From NCBI GenBank assembly GCA_019637115.1, contig JAHBWH010000021.1:1-64000 (forward strand): a stretch of 64,000 nucleotides of DNA. Direction: 5' to 3'. This stretch comes from Myxococcales bacterium (GTDB lineage Bacteria > Myxococcota_A > Polyangia > Polyangiales > Houyiibacteriaceae). Of this stretch, positions 17,115-25,324 are shown in pieces. The notes below the pieces were generated by a model. That model did no database searches. It was given only the letters and a program-made list of their open reading frames with translations, and had not been told where the DNA came from. Positions within the stretch are counted from its first letter, which is position 1. Every line of letters begins with the position of its first letter. A program made the position numbers and the translations under genes.

Positions 17115-19286
17115 TTAGATGATCGGGCCCCCCGGGCTCGCGGGCACGACGATGAAGACCTGCCGCTCGTCGAGGATGGCCGCCCCGCCGGCGCGGACCT
17201 GGATGTAGGCGATGAAGACCTGACTCTCCCGCCCGCCAGGCACGAAGTCGTTCTGGAAGGTGATGCGGAACTTCACCTGCGTGCCGGGGACGACGCCGAA
17301 GAAGGTCGACTGATCGATCGCCGCGACCGCGTCCGCGGCGGCGATCTCTTCGGGCGGCAGCCAACACGGCTCGGTCGGAGGCATCGCGACGCACGCCGGC
17401 TGGCGGCGCTTGATGAAGCCCCGCGCGTCGACGGCGTCCGTCGGATCGTCCCGCAGCGCCGTGTCCACGTCGAGCGGGACGCGCGTCGCCACCGTCTCGA
17501 TCGCGTCGACGACCGCGTCGATGAAGACCAGGTCGCTCCCGCCGCCGCGTGGCAGGTCGTAGACGAGCGGCCGCCCGTCGAGGTCGATCGAGTCGGTGTC
17601 CTCGGCGGTTCGCCGCATGAAGTAGCAAGGAGATCCCCCGCTCGGACCGACCATGCCCGCGCAGCTCGAGCTGTCGGTGTTGATGCCGATGTACTTCGCG
17701 CCTCGCGCCCGCATCTCCCGGATCGCGTCCGTCCACATCGCGGGCGTCGGCGTGATGCCCATGTAGGGCGTGCAGGAGGCGCTCTCGCCCGGCGGCCCGT
17801 GGTGAGAGCAATAATCACCAAAGTGGACGACGATGGGCAGGGCGCCGTCTCGGAAGCACGCCGCACCCCAGCCGCTGTCGAGGCAGTCCCCGACGTAGCG
17901 CCTCATCGTGTAGGTCACGGGCGCCGCGCCTGGCGCCGAGCGGTACGTCCACGTGCCCCCGAGGCCCGTCATGATCTGGAAGAGGGCCTCGGTGTTGGAC
18001 TCGGGGCCATCGCCACCACCGTGGAGCTCCATCGCTTGGAACGCCGTCTGCACGCGATCCGCGCGCGCGGGTGGTGTCATGCCGATCGCGAGGATGAAGG
18101 GCTCGTCGCGGCCCCCGCCATAACTGCCGAACGGGAAGTCGTCGTGCTGGCCGCCGCCGAACCATGCGTCTGGGATCGTCTCGCGGACCTGGTCGATGAT
18201 GCCGCCCGGGCGCGTGACGGTGTTCTTCACGAGCGTGAGCTCGGCGCCCATCGAGCCCGTCGTGTCGGTCAGGAAGAAGACATCGGCGATGCGGATGTCG
18301 GTCGCGAAGTCGAGGTCACGCTGGATCGGCTCGGCGCCGTAGGCGAGCACCAAGAAGAAGTCTCCGCGCGGGATGCCGCACATCGGGTTGGTCGCGCACC
18401 CGCAGGCCTCGTGGTCTCCCATGCGCTCGGGGCAGTTGATCCGCTCCCGCGCGATCTCGACGACGTCGAGGATCCCGTCTCCGTCGGTGTCGGGGTTGCA
18501 CGGATCCGTCCCAAAGGCGATCTCGTCCCCATCGGACGCGCCGTCGTTGTCGGAGTCGACGTCGACGAAGTCCGCGAGCCCGTCGGACATGCGCTCCCCC
18601 GTCACGGGATCGATCTCGTTCGGGCAGTGCACGGGGGGCGTCTCGGGGTCTCCGTCGCCCGCCTCGATCGCGTCCGGGATGCCGTCCCCGTCCGAGTCCA
18701 GATCCCGGAAGTTCGGGATCCCGTCGCGGTCGACGTCCTCGAGCCCCTCGTGCCGATCCAGGATCGTGTCCCCGTCGGAGTCGAGGTCGAACACGTCCGG
18801 GATGCCGTCCCCGTCCGTGTCCACCTGGCGCCCGTCAGGCCCCATCTCGAAGGGGTTGGGGATGCCGTCGCCGTCCACGTCCATGTCGAAGGCGTCGATG
18901 ATCCCGTCGCCGTCCATGTCCGTGTCGCGCTGCTCGGCGTCTGGGACGCCGTCGCCGTTGGAGTCGAGGTCGAGGAAGTCCGGGATCCCGTCCATGTCGG
19001 TGTCGACCGGCGGCGTCTGGCAATTCGTGTCCCCCGCCTCGACCAGGTCCGGGATGCCGTCTCCGTCCGAGTCGGGATCGAGATAGTTGGGGACGCCGTC
19101 CCCGTCGGCGTCCCCCTCGCCCTCGTCCTCGTTCGAGATCGTGTCCCGATCCGGATCGTCCTCGGGGCTGCAACGGATCAGGACCGATGCGTCCGGTCCG
19201 GCGTCCACGCGCATCGGGAGGTCGTCGTCGCCGCACGCGAAGACCACCACCATCGAGACGATCCACCCCGCCCAACGCGCGCGCAT
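17115..19286 (-). CDS. von Willebrand factor A lipoprotein with long calcium-repeat stalk, paralog 4
   Basis: 723 aa. Two ATGs lie together; the second (19286) is chosen because GGAGG abuts the first and is six bases from the second. Lipobox VVFACG, then about ten DxDxDGIPD-type thrombospondin type-3 repeats (residues 45-275) that should form a rigid calcium-loaded stalk. A VWA domain with FFLTDTTGSM (about 339) follows, then the family tail. Cysteine pairs in the VWA loops (CLDSGWGAAC, CSHHGPPGESASC) suggest disulphides and thus export. Divergent from the Pal-like gene, sharing a 168-bp region. Confidence 0.85.
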   Translation of the reverse strand: MRARWAGWIVSMVVVFACGDDDLPMRVDAGPDASVLIRCSPEDDPDRDTISNEDEGEGDADGDGVPNYLDPDSDGDGIPDLVEAGDTNCQTPPVDTDMDGIPDFLDLDSNGDGVPDAEQRDTDMDGDGIIDAFDMDVDGDGIPNPFEMGPDGRQVDTDGDGIPDVFDLDSDGDTILDRHEGLEDVDRDGIPNFRDLDSDGDGIPDAIEAGDGDPETPPVHCPNEIDPVTGERMSDGLADFVDVDSDNDGASDGDEIAFGTDPCNPDTDGDGILDVVEIARERINCPERMGDHEACGCATNPMCGIPRGDFFLVLAYGAEPIQRDLDFATDIRIADVFFLTDTTGSMGAELTLVKNTVTRPGGIIDQVRETIPDAWFGGGQHDDFPFGSYGGGRDEPFILAIGMTPPARADRVQTAFQAMELHGGGDGPESNTEALFQIMTGLGGTWTYRSAPGAAPVTYTMRRYVGDCLDSGWGAACFRDGALPIVVHFGDYCSHHGPPGESASCTPYMGITPTPAMWTDAIREMRARGAKYIGINTDSSSCAGMVGPSGGSPCYFMRRTAEDTDSIDLDGRPLVYDLPRGGGSDLVFIDAVVDAIETVATRVPLDVDTALRDDPTDAVDARGFIKRRQPACVAMPPTEPCWLPPEEIAAADAVAAIDQSTFFGVVPGTQVKFRITFQNDFVPGGRESQVFIAYIQVRAGGAAILDERQVFIVVPASPGGPII

Positions 19287-19454
19287 CCGCATCCTCCGGC
19301 CGCCCTCTGGGCCCGGCGCTGGGCCCCCGCGGCCCCCGCGGACGCCGCGCCCCACTGTATGAACGCCGCTCACGAACACGCAAGCCTTTCCCCCGACTCG
19401 CTTGACGCGGTGGGCGACGCAGAGTAGCCGAGCACACGGAGGGAACCGAAGCCG

Positions 19455-20105
19455 ATGCTTGCCCAGTCCATGAAGCTCTTCGCCGCGGCCGCTGTCTGCG
19501 CGCTCGCCGCCTGCGGTCCGACCTACCCGAACTGCAACAACGACTCCCACTGCCACGAGGGCGAGTTCTGCGTCGACGGCCAATGCCAGCAGTGTCGTGA
19601 CGACCGTGACTGCCCGGCCGGCCAGGCGTGCAACGCTGGCCGCTGCGACGCGATCCCCGGCTATTGCACCGGCGCCCAGGATTGCGGCCCAGGTCAAGAC
19701 TGCGAGAACAACCGCTGCGTGACCTCGGCGACGCGCGATCTCACGCCCCCGCCGACCGACACCACCGCCACCGGCGGCCCCTGCTCGCTCGAGACCGTCT
19801 ACTTCGGGTTCGACAGCGACGACCTCGACTCCCAGTCGCGCGACATCATCTCGCGCAACGTGCGCTGCATGCAGCAGCGGGGCATCGGGCGTGTCCACGT
19901 CACGGGTTACACCGATCCGCGTGGCACCGAGGAGTACAACCTCGCCCTCGGCGACCGACGCGCGCGCTCCGTGCTCCAGTACATGACCTCGCTCGGCGCG
20001 AGCCGCGACTCCTTGAGCGCGTCGTCGATGGGCGAGGAGATGGCCCAAGGGAGCGACGAAGCGAGCTGGCGACAGGACCGTAAGGTCACCTTCACCGAGC
20101 GCTGA
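19455..20105 (+). CDS. Pal-like lipoprotein with OmpA C-terminal domain and Cys-rich N-terminal part
   Basis: 216 aa. The signal peptide has lipobox LAACG. Residues 25-95 carry a cysteine-rich region (CHEGEFCVDGQCQQC, CPAGQACNAGRC, CGPGQDCENNRC). The C-terminal OmpA-like domain has the peptidoglycan-binding signature TGYTDPRGTEEYNLALGDRR with its conserved Asp and Arg. It probably tethers the outer membrane to peptidoglycan, as Pal does, but the cysteine-rich insert is not found in standard Pal. GGAGGG is about ten bases before ATG 19455; ATG 19470 is an alternative. It is two bases from the next gene, forming an operon. Confidence 0.85.
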   Translation: MLAQSMKLFAAAAVCALAACGPTYPNCNNDSHCHEGEFCVDGQCQQCRDDRDCPAGQACNAGRCDAIPGYCTGAQDCGPGQDCENNRCVTSATRDLTPPPTDTTATGGPCSLETVYFGFDSDDLDSQSRDIISRNVRCMQQRGIGRVHVTGYTDPRGTEEYNLALGDRRARSVLQYMTSLGASRDSLSASSMGEEMAQGSDEASWRQDRKVTFTER

Positions 20106-20107
20106 CG

Positions 20108-20974
20108 ATGAGCGCGCGCGTCACGCCCTTTCGTCTCCTCGGCGCCACGGCGCTGAGCTTGGCCTCGTGCCTCCTCGCCGTCGGATGCTACCCTAAGGGC
20201 GCGGGGGAGCAGCTCGCGCGAGACGGCCGCGACCGCGAGCGGCGCCTGGTCGCCATCGAGGAGGGCCTCGCGGCCGAGCGCGAGCAGATGCGCGAGGCGC
20301 TCGCGAGCGCGCAGGCGAAGGTCGCGGAGCTCGAGCAGGTCCTCGAGCGTGCGACCCAGGTCGTCACGCGCAACAGCGCCGATCTCGGGACGGAGGTCGT
20401 CCAGCTGCGCGAGCAGCTCGGGATCCTCGAGGGCCAGCTCGCCGAGGTGCGCAACGAGGTCTCGAGCACCCAGCGGGCGCTGGCCGAGCAGCAGCAGGAG
20501 CTCGACCGACGCATCCAGCAGTTCGCCCGGAAGGCGGGCGTGGACATGCCGGTCGACGCTGCGCAGATCCCACAGGATCGCGCCGAGCACTTCGCGGCCG
20601 CGCAGCGGGCCTTCGACGGCGGCGATCACTCGACGGCGCGGGCGCTCTTTCGCGAGTACGTGAGCCGCTACCGGACCGACGCGCGCGCAGACGACGCCCA
20701 GTACATGATCGGCAAGAGCTACCTGGCCGAGGGCCGCCCCGCAAGCGCGCTCGCCGAGCTGCGCAAGGTGATCTCCGACTTCCGCAACGGCGACGTCGTC
20801 GACCGAGCCCTCTTCGACATGGGGGAAGCCTTCTTCGCTCTCCACGCCTGCACGGACGCGAAGAGCGCCTTCGAGGCGCTGATCGCCTCCCACCCCCGAT
20901 CTCCGCTGGTCGCGCAGGCGCGCGCGAAGCTCAACGAGATCCGCCGCGCCCCGCGTGGGTATTGCACGAGCTGA
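20108..20974 (+). CDS. cpoB: CpoB/YbgF-like coiled-coil TPR lipoprotein
   Basis: 288 aa. Lipobox LLAVGCY, then a long predicted coiled coil (residues 35-140: LVAIEEGLAAEREQMREAL, VVQLREQLGILEGQLAEV), then TPR repeats (AAQRAFDGGDHSTARALF, MIGKSYLAEGRPASALAELR, DAKSAFEALIASHP). This trimerisation-plus-TPR design is that of CpoB/YbgF, which couples Tol-Pal with cell-wall synthesis in the periplasm. It follows the Pal-like gene with a two-base gap, which fits the Tol-Pal operon order. tolQRAB are not in the window. Compared with E. coli CpoB the coiled coil is longer and a lipid anchor is predicted. Confidence 0.82.
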   Translation: MSARVTPFRLLGATALSLASCLLAVGCYPKGAGEQLARDGRDRERRLVAIEEGLAAEREQMREALASAQAKVAELEQVLERATQVVTRNSADLGTEVVQLREQLGILEGQLAEVRNEVSSTQRALAEQQQELDRRIQQFARKAGVDMPVDAAQIPQDRAEHFAAAQRAFDGGDHSTARALFREYVSRYRTDARADDAQYMIGKSYLAEGRPASALAELRKVISDFRNGDVVDRALFDMGEAFFALHACTDAKSAFEALIASHPRSPLVAQARAKLNEIRRAPRGYCTS

Positions 20975-21126
20975 ACGAGCGTGAAGGACGTCCACCCATC
21001 CGGTGGACGTCCGGGCTGGCTCGGCCTCCCCATCGACCCCATCCTCCGCGACGGAGCCCGGCGACGGGTCGCGCCGAGCCCGCGCTCGACAGGCCCCACA
21101 GGATCGGACATAAGGCGCCAGCGACG

Positions 21127-22014
21127 ATGTTCTCCCCGACCGAAGCGACCCCCCGCCCCATCGCCCTCGGCGACGTGGTCGCGCTCACCAAGCCCCGCAT
21201 CACCCTCATGGTCGTCATCACGGCCGCTGGAGGGATGTGGCTCGCGCCGCGCGCCATCTCGCTCTTCACCGCGCTCGTCATGCTCGCCACGACGGCGGCG
21301 GTCGTCGCGGCGGCCAACGCGCTGAACTGCTGGCTCGAGCGCGACTCGGATCGCCTCATGCAGCGCACGATGAAGCGCCCGCTGCCGGACGGCCGCCTCG
21401 AGCCGAAGGTGGCGCTCTGGCTCGGCGTGGGCCTCGGCGTGACGTCGATCCCGCTGCTCACCTTCCTGGTCAACCCGCTGACGGGTCTGCTCGGCGCCAT
21501 CGCGCTGCTGAGCTACGTCGCGATTTATACGCCGATGAAGCGCACGAGCAGCGTCGCGCTCCTCGTCGGCGCCGTCCCCGGCGCGCTGCCGCCGCTCATG
21601 GGCTGGACGGCCGCGACGGAGTCCCTCGACCCGCCTGGGCTCGCGCTCTTCGCGGTGCTCTTCTTCTGGCAGATCCCGCACTTCCTCGCGATCGCCCTCT
21701 TCCGCCAGGACGACTACGACCGCGCGGGCCTCAAGACGCTGCCCTCCGAGCGCGGTGTCGACGCCGCCAAGCGGCAAGCCGTCCTCTACACGGGGATGCT
21801 CGTCGTCTCGTCCGTGCTGCTCTACGTCTTCCAGGTCGCCGGCCTGCTCTACCTCGTGAGCGCGCTGCTGCTCGGCTTCCTCTTCTTCATGGCGTCGATC
21901 GCGAACCTCCGGCCGGGCACCGAGCCCGCGCGGAAGCTCTTCGTCGTCTCCCTCGTGTACCTGACGCTGCTCTTCGTCGCCCTCGGCATCGACACCGCGC
22001 TCTTCCGGGCATGA
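21127..22014 (+). CDS. ctaB: Protohaem IX farnesyltransferase (haem O synthase)
   Basis: Adds a farnesyl group to haem b to make haem O, an integral-membrane UbiA-family reaction. 295 aa with about nine hydrophobic helices, the Asp-rich substrate motif (NALNCWLERDSDRLMQRT) and the second motif DDYDRAGLKTLP. ATG 21127 starts the family-typical N-terminus; the preceding 152-bp gap holds only gene-poor sequence. The stop overlaps the sco start (ATGA), so the two are translationally coupled, and ctaA follows after a repeat array. Together they supply haem A and copper to a cytochrome c oxidase encoded elsewhere. Confidence 0.95.
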   Translation: MFSPTEATPRPIALGDVVALTKPRITLMVVITAAGGMWLAPRAISLFTALVMLATTAAVVAAANALNCWLERDSDRLMQRTMKRPLPDGRLEPKVALWLGVGLGVTSIPLLTFLVNPLTGLLGAIALLSYVAIYTPMKRTSSVALLVGAVPGALPPLMGWTAATESLDPPGLALFAVLFFWQIPHFLAIALFRQDDYDRAGLKTLPSERGVDAAKRQAVLYTGMLVVSSVLLYVFQVAGLLYLVSALLLGFLFFMASIANLRPGTEPARKLFVVSLVYLTLLFVALGIDTALFRA

Positions 22015-22580
22015 GACGGCATACGCTCCTCGCGACCCTCCTCGTCGGGCTCCTCGTGAGCTCCTGCGGGGGTGGCGATCCGCCGATCCCGGTGCTCGCG
22101 CCCGTGCCCGACTTCCGCCTCGTCAACCAGGCGGGAGAGCCCTTCGGGCTCGCCGAGCTCCGGGGCGAGGTCTGGATCGCGAGCTTCATGTTCACGACGT
22201 GCCCCACGGTCTGCCCCATGCTGACCACGAAGATGGGCAACCTCCAGCGTCGCCTCGCAGACCGCGACGGCGTGCGCTTCGTCTCGTTCACCGTCGACCC
22301 CGAGCGCGACACTCCCGAGGTGCTGACGCGCTACGCCGAGCGCCACGGGGCGGACCAACGCACCTGGACCTTCCTGACGGGCGACCCGGACGCCGTGCGC
22401 CGCGCGGTGGTGGACGGCATGCGGGTCGCGATGGGCGAGCGGCAGGCCGACGGCGACATCCTGCACGGCACCCACTTCGTCCTCGTGGACGCCGAAGGCC
22501 GAATCCGCGGCTATTACCGAAGCGAGCAAGAGGGCATGGACGCCCTCGCGCGCGACGTCGACCGGCTCCTGTCCCGCTGA
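22011..22580 (+). CDS. SCO1/SenC family copper-insertion protein, lipoprotein
   Basis: 189 aa. Lipobox LVSSCG, then a thioredoxin-like fold with the copper-binding CPTVCPM motif and the third ligand His in HGTHFVLVD. Proteins of this family deliver copper to the CuA site of cytochrome oxidase from the outer face of the inner membrane. Start ATG 22011 overlaps the ctaB stop by four bases. Conserved SFMFTTCPTVC and VDPERDT leave little doubt about the family. Confidence 0.94.
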   Translation: MRRHTLLATLLVGLLVSSCGGGDPPIPVLAPVPDFRLVNQAGEPFGLAELRGEVWIASFMFTTCPTVCPMLTTKMGNLQRRLADRDGVRFVSFTVDPERDTPEVLTRYAERHGADQRTWTFLTGDPDAVRRAVVDGMRVAMGERQADGDILHGTHFVLVDAEGRIRGYYRSEQEGMDALARDVDRLLSR

Positions 22581-22661
22581 GCGCGTACACGCCCCCGGCC
22601 CCGGACGGCGGAGCCAGACACCTTCACGGACCCGGACCGGACACAGACGCGGAACGCCCCA

Positions 22662-22812
22662 GACAGCGGACGCGGACAGCGGACACGGACAGCGGACAGC
22701 GGACAGCGGACAGCGGACACGGACAGCGGACACGGACAGCGGACACGGACAGCGGACACGGACAGCGGACACGGACAGCGGACACGGACAGCGGACACGG
22801 ACAGCGGACACC
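22662..22812. repeat. 13-bp minisatellite (ggacacggacagc) between sco and ctaA
   Basis: Head-to-tail copies of a 13-bp unit ggacacggacagc, with some 7-bp truncated units (ggacagc), fill the 323-bp space between two genes of one functional group. Because 13 is not a multiple of three, all frames read through as a 13-residue repeat; none is a plausible gene. Confidence 0.88.
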
Positions 22813-22903
22813 GGACCGGACCCGGACCGGACACGACCGCGGACCACACGAGCGCGGACACGAGCCCAGAGGTTGCCGCCCCCATCACCCTGGTCCAAAG
22901 CCC

Positions 22904-23872
22904 ATGCCGATGGCCTCCCCCGCCTACCGCCGGCTCGCGAGCGCGTTCGTGGTCTACACCGTGGCCGTGGTGCTCTGGGGCGCGCTCGTCCGCGCGACCC
23001 TCTCCGGCGACGGCTGCGGTGACCACTGGCCGCTCTGCGACGGCGAGGTCATCCCCGTCGCGCCGAGCGCCAAGAAGCTCGTGGAGCTCACGCACCGGAT
23101 CACGTCTGGTGTCGCTTGGATCGGCGCGCTCGCGTTCTGGGTCTCGGCTCGCCGACGCTTCGAGCGTGGCCTCCCCATCCGCCGCGCGGCGTTCTGGGGC
23201 TTCTTCTTCATGACCACCGAGGCGCTCGTCGGCGCGGGCCTGGTCGTGTTCCGCATGGTGGCGGACAACCCCGACACGGCGCGCGGCTACTGGATGGCCC
23301 TGCACCTCGTGAACACCTTCGTGTTGCTCGCGGTGCTCACCCTGCACGCTTACTTCGCGTACGGCGGGCGGCCCTTTCGGGCTCGCGGCCGGGCCGGGAC
23401 CGGCTTCGTGGGGATCGGGCTCGGGCTGCTCGCCGTCGGCGTCACCGGCGCGATCGCGGCGCTCGGCGACACCCTCTTCCCCGTCGGCTCCCTCGCCGAG
23501 GGCATCGCGCAGGACCTCGACCCCGAAGCGCACGTCTTCCTCCGGCTCCGGGTCGCGCACCCCGTCGTCGCGCTCGTGGTCTCCGCCGCCGTGCTCCTTC
23601 GCGCGTCGGCCCTCGCCGCGACGGCCGACGCCCCGCGCATCCGCCAGCTCGCGATCGTGGTCGCGCTGGCGACCGTGGCGCAGGTCGGGCTCGGCTTCCT
23701 CAACGTGGCGCTCTTGGCGCCCGTCTGGCTCCAGCTCGTCCACCTGGCCGTCGCCGACGGGATCTGGATCGCGTGGACCCTCCTCGCGGCTCGGGCGTTG
23801 GCCCTCCAGGGGGAGCCGGCGCGCGCCGCCGACGAAGGCAAATCGTCCGAAGGGAACGCCGCGGTTGCGTAG
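22904..23872 (+). CDS. ctaA: Haem A synthase (COX15/CtaA family)
   Basis: Oxidises the C8 methyl of haem O to the formyl group of haem A in the membrane. 322 aa with eight hydrophobic segments and the four conserved haem-ligand histidines in ELTHRITSG, ALHLVNTF, RVAHPVVAL and QLVHLAVADG. A Cys pair (CGDHWPLC) lies in the first extracellular loop, as in Bacillus-type enzymes. ATG 22904 or 22910 are equivalent. Functional partner of ctaB upstream. Confidence 0.94.
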   Translation: MPMASPAYRRLASAFVVYTVAVVLWGALVRATLSGDGCGDHWPLCDGEVIPVAPSAKKLVELTHRITSGVAWIGALAFWVSARRRFERGLPIRRAAFWGFFFMTTEALVGAGLVVFRMVADNPDTARGYWMALHLVNTFVLLAVLTLHAYFAYGGRPFRARGRAGTGFVGIGLGLLAVGVTGAIAALGDTLFPVGSLAEGIAQDLDPEAHVFLRLRVAHPVVALVVSAAVLLRASALAATADAPRIRQLAIVVALATVAQVGLGFLNVALLAPVWLQLVHLAVADGIWIAWTLLAARALALQGEPARAADEGKSSEGNAAVA

Positions 23873-23902
23873 CGCGCCCCCTTTGGGTGATAAGCTCGCC
23901 CC

Positions 23903-25039
23903 GTGACCGACAGCTACGTCGGACGAGACGTCGCCGGGCAGTTCCGAATCCTCCAAAAGATCGGGGCTGGCGGGATGGGTGCGGTCTACAAGGCCGAGCA
24001 GCCGGACATGAACCGGTTCGTGGCCATCAAGATCCTCCACCCGCGGTACCTGTCGCGCTCGGATCTGGTCTCGCGCTTCCGGCGCGAGGCGCGCGCGATG
24101 AGCCACCTCTCGCATCCGAACACCGCGCGGGTCTTCCTCTATGGGCAGCTCGAGGACGGCGCGTGTTATTTCGTGATGGAGTACCTGGAGGGGCGGAACC
24201 TCGCGCAGGTAGTCCGCGCCGAGGGACCGATGGAGCCGCTCCGCGCGCTCCGGGTGATGATCCCCGTCTGCGCCGCCCTCGACGAGGCGCACCGCGCCGG
24301 CATCATCCACCGCGACCTCAAGCCGGAGAACATCTTCCTCACGGTGCAGGGCGGGATGACCGACTTCCCGAAGGTCCTCGACTTCGGGCTCGCGAAGGTC
24401 ACCGAGAAGCAGATGCGGCCGGGGTCGATGATCCTCACCCGCGAGGGGATGGTCTTCGGGACGCCCGAGTTCATGAGCCCGGAGCAGGCGCGCGGGAAGG
24501 CGCTCGACGCGCGCTCGGACATCTACTCGCTCGGCGTGATCCTCTACGAGCTGCTCACGGGCAAGCTGCCCTTCGACGCGCGACAGCCCATCGAGTACAT
24601 CCAGCTGCACGTCAACGCGCAGCCCATCCCGCTCTCGCAGCGCGCCCTCGACCGCACCTTCCCGCCCGGGCTCGAGGCGGTCGTGATGAAGGCGCTCGCG
24701 AAGGAACCGGACGATCGCTGGTCGTCAGCGGCCGAGCTCGGCGCGGCGCTCGAGGGCGTCCTGCACGGTCGCGCCACCCCACCGAGCCTCGACCTCGGCC
24801 CACCCACCCACGATCCGGGCCTCCCGGCCGCCGACGGCTTTCCCGGCGTCGGAGAGGGGCCGAGCGCTCACGCCCCCGCCCCGGCGCCCCCTGCGCCGCA
24901 GCCTCTGCCCCCGAGCCCGGCCCCGACCTCCCATCGGCCAGCGCCGCCGATGTCGAAGCTGCCCTGGATCGTGCTCGGCGCGGGCGTCGTGCTCGCGCTC
25001 GGTGGGGCGATCGCGCTGATCGTCGCCCTGACCCGCTGA
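23903..25039 (+). CDS. Hanks-type Ser/Thr protein kinase with C-terminal membrane anchor
   Basis: 378 aa from GTG 23903. Kinase subdomains are complete: glycine loop GAGGMGAVYKA, catalytic Lys in VAIKIL, HRDLKPENI, DFGLAK and the activation segment FGTPEFMSPEQARG (kinase about residues 15-275). A Pro/Ala-rich juxtamembrane stretch (290-345) leads to one membrane helix near the C-terminus (LPWIVLGAGVVLALGG), so the kinase domain faces the cytosol with no sizeable outer sensor. It follows ctaA closely but has no evident functional link to it. The downstream inverted-repeat element probably ends transcription. Confidence 0.93.
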   Translation: MTDSYVGRDVAGQFRILQKIGAGGMGAVYKAEQPDMNRFVAIKILHPRYLSRSDLVSRFRREARAMSHLSHPNTARVFLYGQLEDGACYFVMEYLEGRNLAQVVRAEGPMEPLRALRVMIPVCAALDEAHRAGIIHRDLKPENIFLTVQGGMTDFPKVLDFGLAKVTEKQMRPGSMILTREGMVFGTPEFMSPEQARGKALDARSDIYSLGVILYELLTGKLPFDARQPIEYIQLHVNAQPIPLSQRALDRTFPPGLEAVVMKALAKEPDDRWSSAAELGAALEGVLHGRATPPSLDLGPPTHDPGLPAADGFPGVGEGPSAHAPAPAPPAPQPLPPSPAPTSHRPAPPMSKLPWIVLGAGVVLALGGAIALIVALTR

Positions 25040-25047
25040 ACAAAGGC

Positions 25048-25203
25048 TAGCAGCTCGTTGAAGAACCTAGTTCTTCGACGGAGCCGCGTGTTTTGGGGGA
25101 GGCTCCGGTGGGCTTTGCCCACTGGAGGGGGTCTTTTCGAAAGACCCCACAAAGAAGAGGCAGTCCGTTGAGGGACTCGAAGAGTTCTTCAACGGGCTGC
25201 TAA
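25048..25203. mobile_element. Inverted-repeat element with 19-bp ends and internal hairpins
   Basis: 156 bp beginning nine bases after the kinase stop. Ends are 19-bp inverted repeats (25048-25066, 25185-25203; tagcagc(t/c)cgttgaagaac, 18 of 19 matching). Inside are two strong hairpins: 25103-25113/25117-25127 (ctccggtgggc type) and 25128-25136/25140-25148 (ggggtcttt, loop tcg, aaagacccc). It is non-coding, probably a MITE-like element that serves as terminator here. Confidence 0.72.
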
Positions 25204-25270
25204 GCCGATTTCGCAAGCCGCCCTACGGGACGGCGCGCAGCGAGCGGCGCGAGCGTAGGCTCGCAGAAGT
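25204..25270 (+). repeat. Conserved post-stop element, copy after the kinase gene
   Basis: Directly abuts the inverted-repeat element: gatttcgcaagccgcccta, then gggacggcgcgcagcgagcg and cgagcgtaggctcg. It matches the 3' element after the genes ending at 55083 and (reverse strand) 9161, in the same orientation relative to the gene before it, although the 156-bp element separates it from the stop. Confidence 0.65.
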
Positions 25271-25324
25271 CTGACGGCGTCACCCCGACCACGTCGGCGT
25301 TGCCCCGAGCGCGTCACCTTTGGC

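Noticed and set aside
17799-19427. Plus-strand open frame opposite VWA paralog 4
   Set aside because: Its Val/Arg-rich repeats are the complement of DxDxDG codons; no start signal or conserved domain.
25128-25148. Classical rho-independent terminator
   Set aside because: The stem is strong but no T-run follows; listed only as part of the inverted-repeat element.
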